This document shows positions 7,858 through 17,718 of a stretch of DNA of 64,000 bases, one piece after another; positions within the stretch are counted from its first letter, which is position 1; each line of letters starts with the position of its first letter. Below the pieces are notes generated by a model, which did no database searches, was not told the DNA's origin, and saw only the letters and a program-made list of their open reading frames with translations. Source of the stretch: Hyphomicrobiales bacterium (GTDB lineage Bacteria > Pseudomonadota > Alphaproteobacteria > Rhizobiales > Rhizobiaceae); NCBI GenBank assembly GCA_900465675.1, contig UBJR01000036.1, positions 1 through 64,000 of the forward strand, in the 5' to 3' direction. A program made the translations under genes and the position numbers.

Positions 7858-8325
7858 ATGCGTCACGTCGATTTCTCTCCCCTCTACCGTTCCACCGTCG
7901 GTTTCGATCGTCTTTTCACGATGCTCGACAGCCTTGCTCAGCCCGATCAGGGCCAGACGTATCCGCCCTACAATATCGAGCGCACCGGTGAGAACACCTA
8001 CCGCATCACGATGGCGGTTGCCGGTTTCGATGAAACCGAAATCTCGATCGAGGCTCAGGCGCACGCCCTGACCGTCAAGGGCGAAAAGAGCGAAGATGCT
8101 GCCGACGGCAGCGAATTCCTCTATCGTGGCATTGCCAAGCGTACTTTCGAGCGCCGCTTCCAGCTTGCCGATCACGTCGAGGTCACTGCGGCTTCGCTGA
8201 AGAACGGCCTGCTGCACATCGATCTTCTGCGCAGCATTCCTGAAGCCATGAAGCCCCGGAAGATTGCGATTGCCGCCGAGGCGGTTAACGCGCCCAAGGC
8301 CATCGAGGCTCAGGTCACCAACTGA
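7858..8325 (+). CDS. Small heat-shock protein, Hsp20/alpha-crystallin family (IbpA-like)
   Basis: A 155-residue small heat-shock protein. The N-terminal SPLYRSTVGFDRLF segment is characteristic of class A rhizobial sHsps, and an alpha-crystallin domain spans about residues 35-130 (YNIERTGENTYRITMAVAGF). In place of the usual C-terminal IXI anchor there is a KPRKIAI segment. It is an ATP-independent holdase that binds unfolding proteins in the cytoplasm. ATG at 7858 is chosen because a perfect aaggagg lies 5 bases upstream, although the frame extends upstream to 7804. The promoter and RNA thermometer described above predict dual heat control. A strong terminator follows. Confidence 0.93.
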   Translation: MRHVDFSPLYRSTVGFDRLFTMLDSLAQPDQGQTYPPYNIERTGENTYRITMAVAGFDETEISIEAQAHALTVKGEKSEDAADGSEFLYRGIAKRTFERRFQLADHVEVTAASLKNGLLHIDLLRSIPEAMKPRKIAIAAEAVNAPKAIEAQVTN

Positions 8326-8353
8326 TCAATCCCTCCCAGGGCTGAAAAGAAAA

Positions 8354-8382
8354 GCGGCGCTCCGATGGAGCGCCGCTTTTTT
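8354..8382 (+). terminator. Terminator of hsp20
   Basis: A perfect 10-bp stem gcggcgctcc (8354-8363) / ggagcgccgc (8367-8376) with a 3-base loop is followed by six T. Preceding A residues let it also act for the convergent gene at 8408. Confidence 0.9.
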
Positions 8383-8407
8383 GTTGATTGCGTGCCGCGC
8401 TCACCGG

Positions 8408-9412
8408 TCAGGCCGGACTTGCCGCTTCCTCGAGTTCTTTAGCGCTGGCCCGCTTTGCGGCGGCAGCCGCGTATTTCTGGGCGATGACGGCGCAGGCCAT
8501 CAGCTGGATCTGGTGGAACAGCATCAGCGGCAGCACGATGGCGCCGATCGACTGGCCGGCGAAGATGACGTTGGCCATCGGCACGCCGCTCGCCAGGCTC
8601 TTCTTTGAGCCACAGAAGGTGATGGTGATCTCGTCGGCCTTGTTGAAGCCAAGCGCCCGGCTTCCGTACATGGTGATCGCAAGCACCAGCGCGAGCAGCA
8701 GCATGTCGAGGACGATGACCACGGCGATATCGCCGATCGAGAATGTATGCCAGAGACCCTCGACGACGGCCTTGCTGAAGGCCACGTAGACGACCATGAG
8801 GATCGATCCGCGATCGACAGGCATCAGGATCTTCTTTTTCGAGCGGATCCAGTCACCGATCCACGGCTGCAATACCTGGCCAAGCACGAAGGGCAGCAGC
8901 AGCTGCAGCATGATCTGCTCAAGTGCATCCCAAGAAAAGCCGCCATGGCCGCCGACAGAGAACAGCAAGCCGACGAGCAGCGGCGTCAGGAACATACCGA
9001 AGATGTTCGATGCCGATGCCGAGCAGATCGCTGCCGGAACATTGCCGCCGGCCATCGAGGTGAAGGCGATCGAGGACTGAACCGTCGAAGGCAGCACGCA
9101 GAGGAAGAGAATGCCGAGATAGAGCGGCTGCGGCAGGATCGTATCGGGGATGAAGCCGATGGCTACGCCAAGCAGCGGGAACAGCGCGAAGGTGGTCAGC
9201 AGAATCGCCAGATGCAGACGCCAGTGCAGCACGCCGGCGATCACCACGTCGCGGGAAAGACGCGCGCCGTGCAGGAAGAACAGCAGGGCGATCGCCAAAT
9301 CCGTGGCAATGCTGAAGTAACCGGCAAACGCTCCGTCCGCCGGAAACAGCGACGCGAGGATAACGGTGCAGACGAGGAGGATCGTGAAAGTATCTGGCAG
9401 GAAGCGGCGCAT
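8408..9412 (-). CDS. Bile acid:sodium symporter-like membrane transporter (SBF-like/YfeH type)
   Basis: A 334-residue, very hydrophobic protein with about nine to ten predicted membrane helices. The segments LPSTVQSSIAFTSMAGGN and FCGSKKSLASGVPMANV are the two re-entrant substrate or sodium-site motifs of the SBF-like branch of the BASS superfamily (YfeH/PF13593 type). The substrate is unknown, since this family transports organic anions with Na+ or H+. A divergent LysR gene starts 92 bp away and probably controls it. The tail is Ala/Lys/Glu-rich and cytoplasmic. Confidence 0.85.
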   Translation of the reverse strand: MRRFLPDTFTILLVCTVILASLFPADGAFAGYFSIATDLAIALLFFLHGARLSRDVVIAGVLHWRLHLAILLTTFALFPLLGVAIGFIPDTILPQPLYLGILFLCVLPSTVQSSIAFTSMAGGNVPAAICSASASNIFGMFLTPLLVGLLFSVGGHGGFSWDALEQIMLQLLLPFVLGQVLQPWIGDWIRSKKKILMPVDRGSILMVVYVAFSKAVVEGLWHTFSIGDIAVVIVLDMLLLALVLAITMYGSRALGFNKADEITITFCGSKKSLASGVPMANVIFAGQSIGAIVLPLMLFHQIQLMACAVIAQKYAAAAAKRASAKELEEAASPA

Positions 9413-9504
9413 GATCTGGTCCCGGGCAATTCTAAGTTCATTGTTTTGTCATCCATTATGATTCAGGATGCAAGGAATAACAGTTATCATGAATTGAGAT
9501 TAAA

Positions 9505-10362
9505 ATGCTCGATCTTACCCAGTTGCGCAGCTTCGTAGCCGTCGAACAGATGGGCAGTTTCACTCTGGCTGCCGAGCGCCTGGGGCTTGGGCAATCGACG
9601 GTCAGCCAGCATATTCAGCGGCTTGAAACGTCGGTCGGCCGGAAATTGCTGGCGCGGGATACGCATAAGGTGGTGCTGACTGGAGACGGTGAGGCGCTGC
9701 TGTCGCATGCCCGGGCCATGCTTTCGATCGAGGGGCAAGTGCAGTCTCTGTTTCGCGGCAACAGTCTGCGCGGCAAGTTGCGGCTCGGCGTTTCGGAGGA
9801 TTTCGTCACCAGCCAGCTCCCGGCGGTGTTGGAAGATTTCGTCCGCTCGCACCCGTCTGTCGATCTGGAACTCACTGTTGCTCTTTCTGGTGCGCTCTAT
9901 GAGATGCAAGACAATGGCGAGATCGATCTCGTGCTTGCCAAGCGCCGGCTGGGGGATGCGCGCGGCAAGCTGGTTTACCGCGAGCCTCTGGTGTGGCTGG
10001 CGCGTGATCCCGAGCATATCATGGCGCAGAACCCGCTGCCGCTGATCGCCTTTCCGGCGCCAAGCGTCACCCGTAGCATCGCGCTGGAAGCATTGGGGCG
10101 AACGCAGGTGGCGTGGCGGATCGTCTGCACCTGCGGCAGCCTCAGCGGCCTTACGGCGGCGGCGCGTGCCGGAATGGGGGTGCTGGTGCAACCGCGCAGC
10201 ATGGCACCGTCAGGATTGAAGGAAATTTCGCCTGGTCGGCTGCCGGTGCTCGAGGATGTGGAATTCGTGCTCGTTCCACGCAAGGGCGCCGATCGGGCTC
10301 TGGTCTCGGCGCTTTCCGAAGACATCCTCGGCAAGGTGCGCAGCTTGCGGTCAAGCAGCTAA
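9505..10362 (+). CDS. LysR-family transcriptional regulator
   Basis: At 285 residues it has the standard LysR layout. A winged helix-turn-helix spans about residues 1-60 (LRSFVAVEQMGSFTLAAERLG, then STVSQHIQRLE), and an effector-binding domain spans about 90-285. The 92-bp shared region with the BASS transporter suggests local control of that gene, a common LysR arrangement. The effector is unknown. The ATG has no strong Shine-Dalgarno. It is followed immediately by a bidirectional terminator. Confidence 0.88.
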   Translation: MLDLTQLRSFVAVEQMGSFTLAAERLGLGQSTVSQHIQRLETSVGRKLLARDTHKVVLTGDGEALLSHARAMLSIEGQVQSLFRGNSLRGKLRLGVSEDFVTSQLPAVLEDFVRSHPSVDLELTVALSGALYEMQDNGEIDLVLAKRRLGDARGKLVYREPLVWLARDPEHIMAQNPLPLIAFPAPSVTRSIALEALGRTQVAWRIVCTCGSLSGLTAAARAGMGVLVQPRSMAPSGLKEISPGRLPVLEDVEFVLVPRKGADRALVSALSEDILGKVRSLRSSS

Positions 10363-10396
10363 ACAGAAACCCCGCCGGATTGGCGGGGTTTCTGTT
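10363..10396. terminator. Bidirectional terminator between LysR and BA14K genes
   Basis: An almost perfect inverted repeat, acagaaaccccgcc (10363-10376) with ggcggggtttctgt, has a short loop. It is flanked by A residues and T residues, so it can stop both convergent genes. Confidence 0.85.
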
Positions 10397-10403
10397 GTTC
10401 TGG

Positions 10404-10841
10404 TTATGGGCCTACGCACTGCTGGCGGGGGCCATTATAGGGCTGGAACGTGTTGTCCGAAGCCCGGTACGAACGGTAGCGGTCGGCGCACCAGCGGGTG
10501 TGCGAGTTGCCGCCATAGTAGCGCGGCTGCGACGCAGCGCTCAATGCGCCGCCGATGATCGCACCGGCTGCAAGTCCGCCGATAATCGCGCCAGCATTGT
10601 TGTTATGGCGATGGTAGTAGCCGTCGCGATAGTAGCGGCGGTTATAGTTCGAGTGGTAGCGGCCATTGTTCCAATGGTGGTTGTTCCAGTTGCGGTGGCG
10701 CACAATTCTTGGGCTGCGCACCTGCTGGATATCGGATGCCAGCTGCGGCTTCTCGATGTTGACCACCGGGAACGCCTGCGCTGGCGCAATGCCGGTGAAG
10801 GCGGTGGCGAGAGAAATGACTAGGATTGCGAGTTTTTTCAT
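10404..10841 (-). CDS. BA14K family secreted protein
   Basis: A 145-residue protein with a Sec signal peptide (MKKLAILVISLATAF...AQAF, cleavage near residue 24). It has an Asn/Arg/Tyr/His-rich middle, a glycine-rich hydrophobic segment (AGAIIGGLAAGAIIGGAL, residues about 87-104) and the BA14K C-terminal motif with two Cys (WCADRYRSY, then QQCVGP). The family is named after a Brucella abortus 14-kDa immunoreactive protein with lectin-like properties. A location in the periplasm or at the outer membrane is likely. The start at 10841 is chosen because it directly precedes the signal peptide and has a gaaaggtg ribosome binding site. The frame upstream to 10922 lacks these. Confidence 0.88.
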   Translation of the reverse strand: MKKLAILVISLATAFTGIAPAQAFPVVNIEKPQLASDIQQVRSPRIVRHRNWNNHHWNNGRYHSNYNRRYYRDGYYHRHNNNAGAIIGGLAAGAIIGGALSAASQPRYYGGNSHTRWCADRYRSYRASDNTFQPYNGPRQQCVGP

Positions 10842-11047
10842 GATTTTCACCTTTCGCCTGTAAAATCGAAAGGCGGCTCGAAAGTTCCGCGAGACCACAC
10901 ATTTGTGCAGGCTTTCACGCAAACGTTAACGGGCTGCTTGCCGCTTTAAGCTCGTCTCAACCGTGTCGCTTAGACGTTTGGTCAGATTTCGGCCGATAGT
11001 TTAGCAATCCTTAAAGGTCGTCGTTCGGGGCAAGGGAGAACGGACCG

Positions 11048-11176
11048 ATGATTTATGGAGCAATATTCGTATCCGGGCTGGTTGCCTGCGTGATGATGAT
11101 CGTGGTGATCGGCCACGAAGCAGAAAAGGCGGATCAGGGTGCACCCCAATCCGCCGTCTTTGGACATCAGAATTGA
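11048..11176 (+). CDS. Possible small membrane protein (42 aa)
   Basis: ATG at 11048 follows aagggag at 11031-11037. The product starts MIYGAIFVSGLVAC and continues as one hydrophobic helix to about residue 22, then a charged tail (HEAEKADQ). Its 3' end overlaps the terminator hairpin of the convergent threonine aldolase gene, so the tail may not be under coding selection. It is the only candidate in the 342-bp gap 10842-11183. The rest of the gap is the BA14K promoter side, with nothing else I can name. No family is recognised. Confidence 0.4.
   Translation: MIYGAIFVSGLVACVMMIVVIGHEAEKADQGAPQSAVFGHQN
11123..11155 (-). terminator. Terminator of the threonine aldolase gene
   Basis: On the minus strand ggcggat (11149-11155) pairs with atccgcc (11128-11134), with an inner gggtgcaccc, and is followed by TTTTCT. 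Confidence 0.75.
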
Positions 11177-11183
11177 TGCCGTC

Positions 11184-12236
11184 TTATGCCGCCAGGCATT
11201 TCAGGAAGCCGTCGACATCGGCTTCCGTCGTCGCAAAGCTCGTCACCAGACGGATCAGCGTTTCGTTGTCGCCAACAAGTTCCGGGGTGGCGACCGGGAT
11301 AGGCCACTCATAGAATTTTGCGCCGCGGCTTTCGGCGGCCTTGGCTGCGGCCTTGGTGATCACGGCAAAGACTTCGTTGGATGCCGTCGGCCAAGCGAGG
11401 CGGGCGGTATTGCTGGCGCCGATGCCGGCACGCAGCTGATCGGCCATGCCGTTCGAATGGCGTGCAAGACCAAGCCAGAGCTCTTCCTCGAAATAGGCGT
11501 CGAACTGCGCGGCGATGAAGCGCGACTTGGAGAAGAGCTGCGCGGCGCGCTTACGGATGAAGGGAATGTCCTTGGCCTGCTCCGGATTGAAGAAGACGAT
11601 AGCTTCCGCACACCAGCAGCCGTTCTTGGTGCCGCCGAAGGAGAGAATATCGACGCCGCGCTTCCAAGTCATTTCCGCCGGTGTTGCACCGAGCGCGACA
11701 AGCGCATTTGCAAAACGGGCGCCATCCATATGAAGCGGGAGGCCGCGCTTTTTGGCGATCGACGAGATCTCGCCGATTTCAGGCAGCGAGTAGACGGTGC
11801 CGATCTCTGTCGCCTGAGTGATGGTAATGGCGGAGGCGCGGCCGTGATGCACGGCATCTTCCGGGAAGCTGGCGATCTTCGCCGAGAGTTTCGCCGGGTC
11901 GATCTTTCCAGCCTCGCCGCTGACGGGGATCAGGCGGGCAGAATCGGCGAAGAATTCCGGTGCGCCGCACTCGTCTTCGATCACGTGGGCCTCGGAGTGG
12001 CAGAAGGTCACGCCGCCCGGCCGTTGCACGCTGGCAAGCGAGAGCGAGTTGGCGGCGGTGCCTGTTGCCACGAAGAAGACGGCGACGTCGCGCTCAAAGA
12101 CCTCGGAGAAGCGGGCTGCGACCTTCTTGTCGAGATCGCTGTTGCCATAGGCGGCGGCAAATCCGGTGGAGGCTGAAAGAAGACGTTTGGCAATGGCCTC
12201 GTGGGCACCGGCCCAGTTGTCGGAAGCAAAAAACAT
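11184..12236 (-). CDS. ltaE: Low-specificity L-threonine aldolase
   Basis: A 350-residue PLP enzyme of fold type I that splits L-threonine or allo-threonine to glycine and acetaldehyde. Visible features are GTAANSLSL (phosphate binding, near residue 58), HMDGARFANAL (Asp and Arg around PLP) and the Schiff-base Lys in SFGGTKNG near residue 205. Length agrees with the alphaproteobacterial LtaE group. It has its own terminator and an upstream region shared divergently with gltB. Confidence 0.9.
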   Translation of the reverse strand: MFFASDNWAGAHEAIAKRLLSASTGFAAAYGNSDLDKKVAARFSEVFERDVAVFFVATGTAANSLSLASVQRPGGVTFCHSEAHVIEDECGAPEFFADSARLIPVSGEAGKIDPAKLSAKIASFPEDAVHHGRASAITITQATEIGTVYSLPEIGEISSIAKKRGLPLHMDGARFANALVALGATPAEMTWKRGVDILSFGGTKNGCWCAEAIVFFNPEQAKDIPFIRKRAAQLFSKSRFIAAQFDAYFEEELWLGLARHSNGMADQLRAGIGASNTARLAWPTASNEVFAVITKAAAKAAESRGAKFYEWPIPVATPELVGDNETLIRLVTSFATTEADVDGFLKCLAA

Positions 12237-12772
12237 GATGTGACCGCACTTGGTAGTTTGGGGAGGGCAAAGTTCGGCAGGGACATTACGCCATTGCCGC
12301 GGCCGATCAAGCGCCAGCCATCAGACACATCACGAAATCTGATTTCCGCAATCAATATACAAAATAGTGCAAAAGAGCGTAATTTTATGTCGCCTAGTTG
12401 TTGTTTCGGGTAACTTTCGGTCGAAACTTGATGTTTTTTTAATTTATCACTCTTGCGGGAGCTCCGTCATTCTGGCATAGAACTTGTGAATTAGGACAGG
12501 GTTGTTGTCCTATTTTGGCCTTCGTGGCCGGAGAGGTGCCGAAAGTCCTGACCTTTGCAGGCTTTCACGTTATAGTCCGCACGAGCGCAAGACCTTTGAG
12601 GTTGCGCGGAAGCGGCTGACAGGCGCGGAGCGCGGCGGATCGCTTCTGGCGGACGCATGCGGCCGATCTTCACAATGCAACAGCGCTGTCACGCGCCGGA
12701 CCTAAGATCGGGAACGGTGCATGACGAAAGGCCGCCCGCCGACCCCCGCGGGCTTTGACAGGAGCGAAGACG
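12237..12772. promoter_or_regulatory. Divergent control region of ltaE and gltB
   Basis: This 536-bp non-coding region contains an AT-rich block (about 12350-12455) unlike the surrounding GC-rich DNA. At 12473-12488 is TGGCAT-N5-TTGTG, which resembles a sigma54 promoter with one changed base in the -12 box. A short inverted repeat (aggaca 12493-12498 / tgtcct 12506-12511) lies just downstream. No open frame here has a plausible product. Confidence 0.4.
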
Positions 12773-15700
12773 ATGACGAAGAAGACGCCATCCACGAGTT
12801 TTGACCAGAGTGCTGCGGCCAATGCGCGCGCGACGGCCAAAACGCGCAAATTCGCCTCCGGACTGCCGAAAAAGCAGGGCCTCTACGATCCCCGTAACGA
12901 GCATGATGCCTGTGGCGTCGGCTTCGTTGCGCATATGAAGGGCCAGAAGTCGCATCAGATCGTCAAGGACGGTCTCTTCATTCTCGAAAACCTGACGCAC
13001 CGCGGTGCCGTTGGCGCTGATCCGCTGATGGGCGACGGCGCGGGCATTCTGGTGCAGATTCCTGATCGCTTCTTCCGTGAAGAGATGGCCAAGCAGGGCA
13101 TCACCCTGCCGAAGGCTGGCGAATACGGCGTCGGTCACATCTTCATGCCGCGCGACGAAGCGCAGATCGAGCATTTCAAGAAGGTGATCAAGGATGTCAT
13201 CACCGAGGAAGGTCAGGTTCTGATCGGCTTCCGCGATGTGCCGGTCGACAACTCGTCGCTGTCGAAGGCGCCCGAGATCGCTGCCACCGAACCGCATCAC
13301 GTTCAGATCTTCATCGGCGCCGGTGAAGATGCCGCGACGAACGACGAGTTCGAGCGCCGCCTGTTCACGCTCCGCAAGGTGATCTCCAACCGCATCTATG
13401 ACGAGTTCGACGGCGAGGAGAGCAATTTCTATCCCGTCTCGCTGTCGTCGGCGACGATCGTCTACAAGGGCATGTTCCTGGCTTATCAGGTCGGCGCCTA
13501 CTACAAGGATCTGGCCGATCCGCGCTTTGAAAGCGCCGTCGCCCTCGTGCACCAGCGCTTCTCGACCAACACCTTCCCGTCCTGGAAGCTGGCGCATCCG
13601 TACCGCATGGTTGCCCACAACGGCGAAATCAACACGCTGCGTTCCAACGTAAACTGGATGGCGGCGCGTCAGGCCTCGGTGTCCTCGCCGCTGTTCGGCG
13701 ACGATATCTCCAAGCTCTGGCCGATCTCCTACGAGGGCCAGTCGGATACGGCCTGTTTTGATAACGCGCTCGAGTTTCTGGTGCGCGGCGGCTATTCCAT
13801 GGCGCATGCCGTGATGATGCTGATCCCGGAAGCCTGGGCCGGCAACCAGTCGATGGCTGCCGAACGCAAGGCATTCTACGAATACCATGCGGCGCTGATG
13901 GAGCCGTGGGACGGCCCGGCTGCCGTCGCCTTTACCGATGGCAAACAGATCGGCGCGACGCTCGACCGCAACGGCCTGCGTCCGGCCCGCTATCTCGTCA
14001 CCAACGACGACCGTATCATCCTGGCTTCGGAAGCCGGTACGCTGCCGGTTCCGGAAGAGGATATCGTTCAGAAGTGGCGCCTGCAGCCCGGCAAGATGCT
14101 GCTGATCGACATGGAAAAGGGCCGGATCGTTTCCGACGAGGAAGTGAAGTCCGAGCTCGCCACCAAGCATCCCTACCGCAGCTGGCTCGACCGCACGCAG
14201 CTGATCCTCGAAGACCTGAAGCCGGTGGAGCCGCGCGCGCTGCGCCGCGACGTCTCGCTGCTGAACCGCCAGCAGGCCTTCGGCTACACGACCGAAGACA
14301 CCAAGATCCTGATGTCGCCGATGGCGACCACGGGTCAGGAAGCCGTCGGTTCGATGGGCACCGATACGCCGATCTCGGCAATGTCGGAAAAGTCGAAGCT
14401 GCTCTACACCTATTTCAAGCAGAACTTCGCGCAGGTCACCAACCCGCCGATCGATCCGATCCGTGAAGAGCTGGTCATGAGCCTCGTGTCGTTCATCGGC
14501 CCGCGTCCGAACCTGCTCGACCACACCGGTATGGCGAATGCGAAGCGTCTGGAAGTGCGCCAGCCGATCCTGACCAACGGCGATCTCGAGAAGATCCGCT
14601 CGATCGGCCACACGGAAGACCGCTTCGACACCAAGACGCTCGACTTCACCTATGACGTCGAGCGTGGCGCCGAAGGCATGCCGGAGATGCTCGACCGCCT
14701 CTGTGAGCGTGCCGAAGCGGCCGTCAAGGGCGGTTACAACATCATCGTGCTGTCGGACCGTCAGCTCGGCCCCGACCGCATCGCCATCCCGGCGCTGCTG
14801 GCGACCGCTGCTGTCCACCATCACCTGATCCGCAAGGGCCTGCGCACCTCCGTCGGTATCGTCGTCGAGACCGGCGAGCCGCGCGAAGTGCACCATTTCT
14901 GCCTGCTCGCTGGCTATGGTGCCGAAGCGATCAATCCGTATCTCGCTTTCGATACGCTGCTCGACATGCATGCCAAGGGCGAATTCCCGAAGGAAGTCGA
15001 TGCCTCGGAAGTCGTCTATCGCTACATCAAGGCTGTCGGTAAGGGCATCCTGAAGGTCATGTCGAAGATGGGCATCTCGACCTATCAGTCCTATTGCGGT
15101 GGCCAGATCTTCGATGCGATCGGTCTGCAGCAGGAACTGGTCGACAAGTATTTCTTCGGCACGGCAACGATGATCGAAGGTGTCGATCTCTCGGCCATCG
15201 CCGAAGAGACCGTTGCCCGCCATACTTCGGCTTTCGGCAAGGATCCGCTGCTGGCGACAACGCTCGATATCGGCGGCGAATATGCCTATCGCATGCGTGG
15301 CGAAAGCCATGCCTGGACGCCGGATGCCGTTGCCACGCTTCAGCATGCGGTTCGCGGCAATGCCGAGGACCGCTACCGCGAGTTCGCCGAAATGGTGAAC
15401 ACGTCGGCGCTGCGGATGAATACGATCCGCGGTCTCTTCAACATCAAGAGCGCCGAACAGCTGGGCCGCACGCCGGTTTCGGTCGATGACGTCGAGCCGG
15501 CGATCGATATCGTCAAGCGCTTCTCGACGGGCGCCATGTCCTTCGGCTCGATCAGCCGTGAGGCGCATACGACGCTGGCGATCGCCATGAACAAGATCGG
15601 CGGCAAGTCGAACACCGGCGAGGGCGGCGAAGAGAGCGACCGCTACATGCCGCTGCCGGACGGTTCGTCGAACCCGGAACGCTCGGCGATCAAGCAGATC

Positions 15701-17497
15701 GCCTCGGGACGCTTCGGTGTGACCACTGAATATCTCGTCAATGCCGACATGCTGCAGATCAAGGTCGCCCAGGGCGCCAAGCCCGGCGAGGGTGGTCAGC
15801 TGCCCGGCCACAAGGTCGATGCAACAGTTGCCAAGACGCGCCACTCGACCCCGGGCGTCGGCCTCATCTCGCCGCCGCCGCACCACGACATCTATTCGAT
15901 CGAAGATCTGGCACAGCTGATCTACGACCTGAAGAACGTCAACCCGACGTCCGATGTCTCTGTCAAGCTCGTCTCGGAAGTCGGCGTCGGCACGGTTGCC
16001 GCCGGTGTTGCCAAGGCGCGTGCCGACCACATCACGGTCTCCGGCTTCGATGGCGGCACCGGCGCATCGCCGCTGACCTCGCTGAAGCATGCGGGTTCCC
16101 CCTGGGAAATCGGCCTTGCCGAGACCCAGCAGACGCTGGTGCTGAACGGTCTGCGCTCGCGCATCGCGCTGCAGGTCGATGGCGGTCTGAAGACCGGCCG
16201 CGATGTCATCATCGGCGCACTTCTCGGTGCCGACGAGTTCGGCTTCGCGACCGCGCCGCTGATCGCTGCCGGCTGCATCATGATGCGCAAGTGCCATCTG
16301 AACACCTGTCCGGTTGGCGTTGCGACGCAGGATCCGGTCCTGCGCAAGCGCTTCAAGGGCACGCCTGAGCACGTAATCAACTACTTCTTCTTCGTCGCCA
16401 ACGAAGTGCGCGAGATCCTCGCCTCGCTCGGCTTCACCAGGCTCGACGATATCGTCGGCGCTTCGGAGTTGCTGGAGAAGGATGAGATGCTGGCGCATTG
16501 GAAGGCCAAGGGTCTCGATTTCAGCCGCATCTTCCACAAGGTCGAAGCCGCCAAGGAAGAGACCTACTGGACCACCCGCCAGAAGCATCCGATCGACGAT
16601 ATCCTCGACCGCAAGCTGATCGAGCAGGCGGAACCGGCACTGACGTCCAAGACACCGGTTGCCTTCGAAGTCGATATCAAGAACGTCGACCGTTCGGCAG
16701 GCGCGATGCTGTCGGGCGAAGTTGCCAAGCGCTATAACCATCGCGGCCTGAAGGAAGACACGATCAACGTGACGCTTCGCGGCACGGCCGGACAGTCGTT
16801 TGGCGCGTTCCTGGCACGCGGCATCACCTTCAACCTGATCGGCGACGGCAACGACTATGTCGGCAAGGGCCTGTCAGGTGGCAAGATCATCGTTCGTCCG
16901 CCGGAAAATTCGAAGATCGTCGCGGAAGATTCGATCATTGTCGGCAACACCGTTCTCTACGGCGCGACCGAGGGTGAATGCTACTTCCGCGGTGTGGCCG
17001 GCGAGCGCTTTGCTGTCCGTAACTCGGGCGCCATCGCCATCGTCGAAGGCGTGGGCGACCACGGCTGCGAATACATGACGGGCGGCGTCGTCGTCGTTCT
17101 CGGCGCAACGGGCCGCAACTTCGCGGCCGGCATGTCCGGTGGCGTGGCTTACGTTCTCGACGAGATCGGCGATTTCGCCAAGCGCTGCAACATGGCGATG
17201 GTCGAACTCGAGCCGGTTCCGGAAGAGGACGACATGATGGAGAAGCTGCATCATCACGGCGGCGATCTGGCGCACAAGGGACGCGTCGACGTCTCCGGCG
17301 ACATGACGCGTCACGACGAGGAGCGTCTCTATCAGCTGATCTCCAACCATCTGCACTACACGGGCTCCACCCGCGCGAAGCAGATCCTGGACGGCTGGGC
17401 CGACTACCGCCCGAAATTCCGCAAGGTCATGCCGGTCGAGTACCGCCGTGCGCTTGAGGAAATGGAGCGCGCCCGGATGGGCATCGCTGCGGAATAA
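12773..17497 (+). CDS. gltB: Glutamate synthase (NADPH), large subunit
   Basis: This 1574-residue subunit makes glutamate from 2-oxoglutarate and the ammonia released from glutamine. It starts with a propeptide that would be removed before Cys47 (EHDACGVGF), the nucleophile of the type II amidotransferase domain (about 47-450). A central domain follows, then the FMN-binding synthase domain (about 830-1200) with the cysteine set of the 3Fe-4S cluster in [13 protein letters not shown], then the C-terminal beta-helix domain (about 1260-1520) rich in GxxG repeats. ATG at 12773 is preferred over TTG at 12755 because caggag precedes it. gltD follows after 221 bp. The pair is the main ammonium-assimilation route together with glutamine synthetase. 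Confidence 0.97.
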   Translation: MTKKTPSTSFDQSAAANARATAKTRKFASGLPKKQGLYDPRNEHDACGVGFVAHMKGQKSHQIVKDGLFILENLTHRGAVGADPLMGDGAGILVQIPDRFFREEMAKQGITLPKAGEYGVGHIFMPRDEAQIEHFKKVIKDVITEEGQVLIGFRDVPVDNSSLSKAPEIAATEPHHVQIFIGAGEDAATNDEFERRLFTLRKVISNRIYDEFDGEESNFYPVSLSSATIVYKGMFLAYQVGAYYKDLADPRFESAVALVHQRFSTNTFPSWKLAHPYRMVAHNGEINTLRSNVNWMAARQASVSSPLFGDDISKLWPISYEGQSDTACFDNALEFLVRGGYSMAHAVMMLIPEAWAGNQSMAAERKAFYEYHAALMEPWDGPAAVAFTDGKQIGATLDRNGLRPARYLVTNDDRIILASEAGTLPVPEEDIVQKWRLQPGKMLLIDMEKGRIVSDEEVKSELATKHPYRSWLDRTQLILEDLKPVEPRALRRDVSLLNRQQAFGYTTEDTKILMSPMATTGQEAVGSMGTDTPISAMSEKSKLLYTYFKQNFAQVTNPPIDPIREELVMSLVSFIGPRPNLLDHTGMANAKRLEVRQPILTNGDLEKIRSIGHTEDRFDTKTLDFTYDVERGAEGMPEMLDRLCERAEAAVKGGYNIIVLSDRQLGPDRIAIPALLATAAVHHHLIRKGLRTSVGIVVETGEPREVHHFCLLAGYGAEAINPYLAFDTLLDMHAKGEFPKEVDASEVVYRYIKAVGKGILKVMSKMGISTYQSYCGGQIFDAIGLQQELVDKYFFGTATMIEGVDLSAIAEETVARHTSAFGKDPLLATTLDIGGEYAYRMRGESHAWTPDAVATLQHAVRGNAEDRYREFAEMVNTSALRMNTIRGLFNIKSAEQLGRTPVSVDDVEPAIDIVKRFSTGAMSFGSISREAHTTLAIAMNKIGGKSNTGEGGEESDRYMPLPDGSSNPERSAIKQIASGRFGVTTEYLVNADMLQIKVAQGAKPGEGGQLPGHKVDATVAKTRHSTPGVGLISPPPHHDIYSIEDLAQLIYDLKNVNPTSDVSVKLVSEVGVGTVAAGVAKARADHITVSGFDGGTGASPLTSLKHAGSPWEIGLAETQQTLVLNGLRSRIALQVDGGLKTGRDVIIGALLGADEFGFATAPLIAAGCIMMRKCHLNTCPVGVATQDPVLRKRFKGTPEHVINYFFFVANEVREILASLGFTRLDDIVGASELLEKDEMLAHWKAKGLDFSRIFHKVEAAKEETYWTTRQKHPIDDILDRKLIEQAEPALTSKTPVAFEVDIKNVDRSAGAMLSGEVAKRYNHRGLKEDTINVTLRGTAGQSFGAFLARGITFNLIGDGNDYVGKGLSGGKIIVRPPENSKIVAEDSIIVGNTVLYGATEGECYFRGVAGERFAVRNSGAIAIVEGVGDHGCEYMTGGVVVVLGATGRNFAAGMSGGVAYVLDEIGDFAKRCNMAMVELEPVPEEDDMMEKLHHHGGDLAHKGRVDVSGDMTRHDEERLYQLISNHLHYTGSTRAKQILDGWADYRPKFRKVMPVEYRRALEEMERARMGIAAE

Positions 17498-17718
17498 TTT
17501 GCAAAGAAGTCCGCCGCGCTCATTGCGTGGCGGATGACCGGACTATCTTCAAATGACCCGTGCCAACTGGCGGCAGCATCTTGCTGCTGGTCCGCACGGA
17601 TGGATCTCAGGGGATATGTGCTGATGACGGTCGAAAGAAGCAACCTGCCTCCAGAGCTGAGGCTGATGATGGACAACTGGCCGCAGGCGAGGCGGTCATG
17701 AGGGTAAGGGACGAAAAT

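Noticed and set aside
12689-16741. A 1350-residue open frame antisense to gltB
   Set aside because: It is a mirror of the GC-rich codon use of gltB, has no domain and no ribosome binding site; the same holds for the long frames opposite pyk, gltD, hss and the nucleotidase gene.
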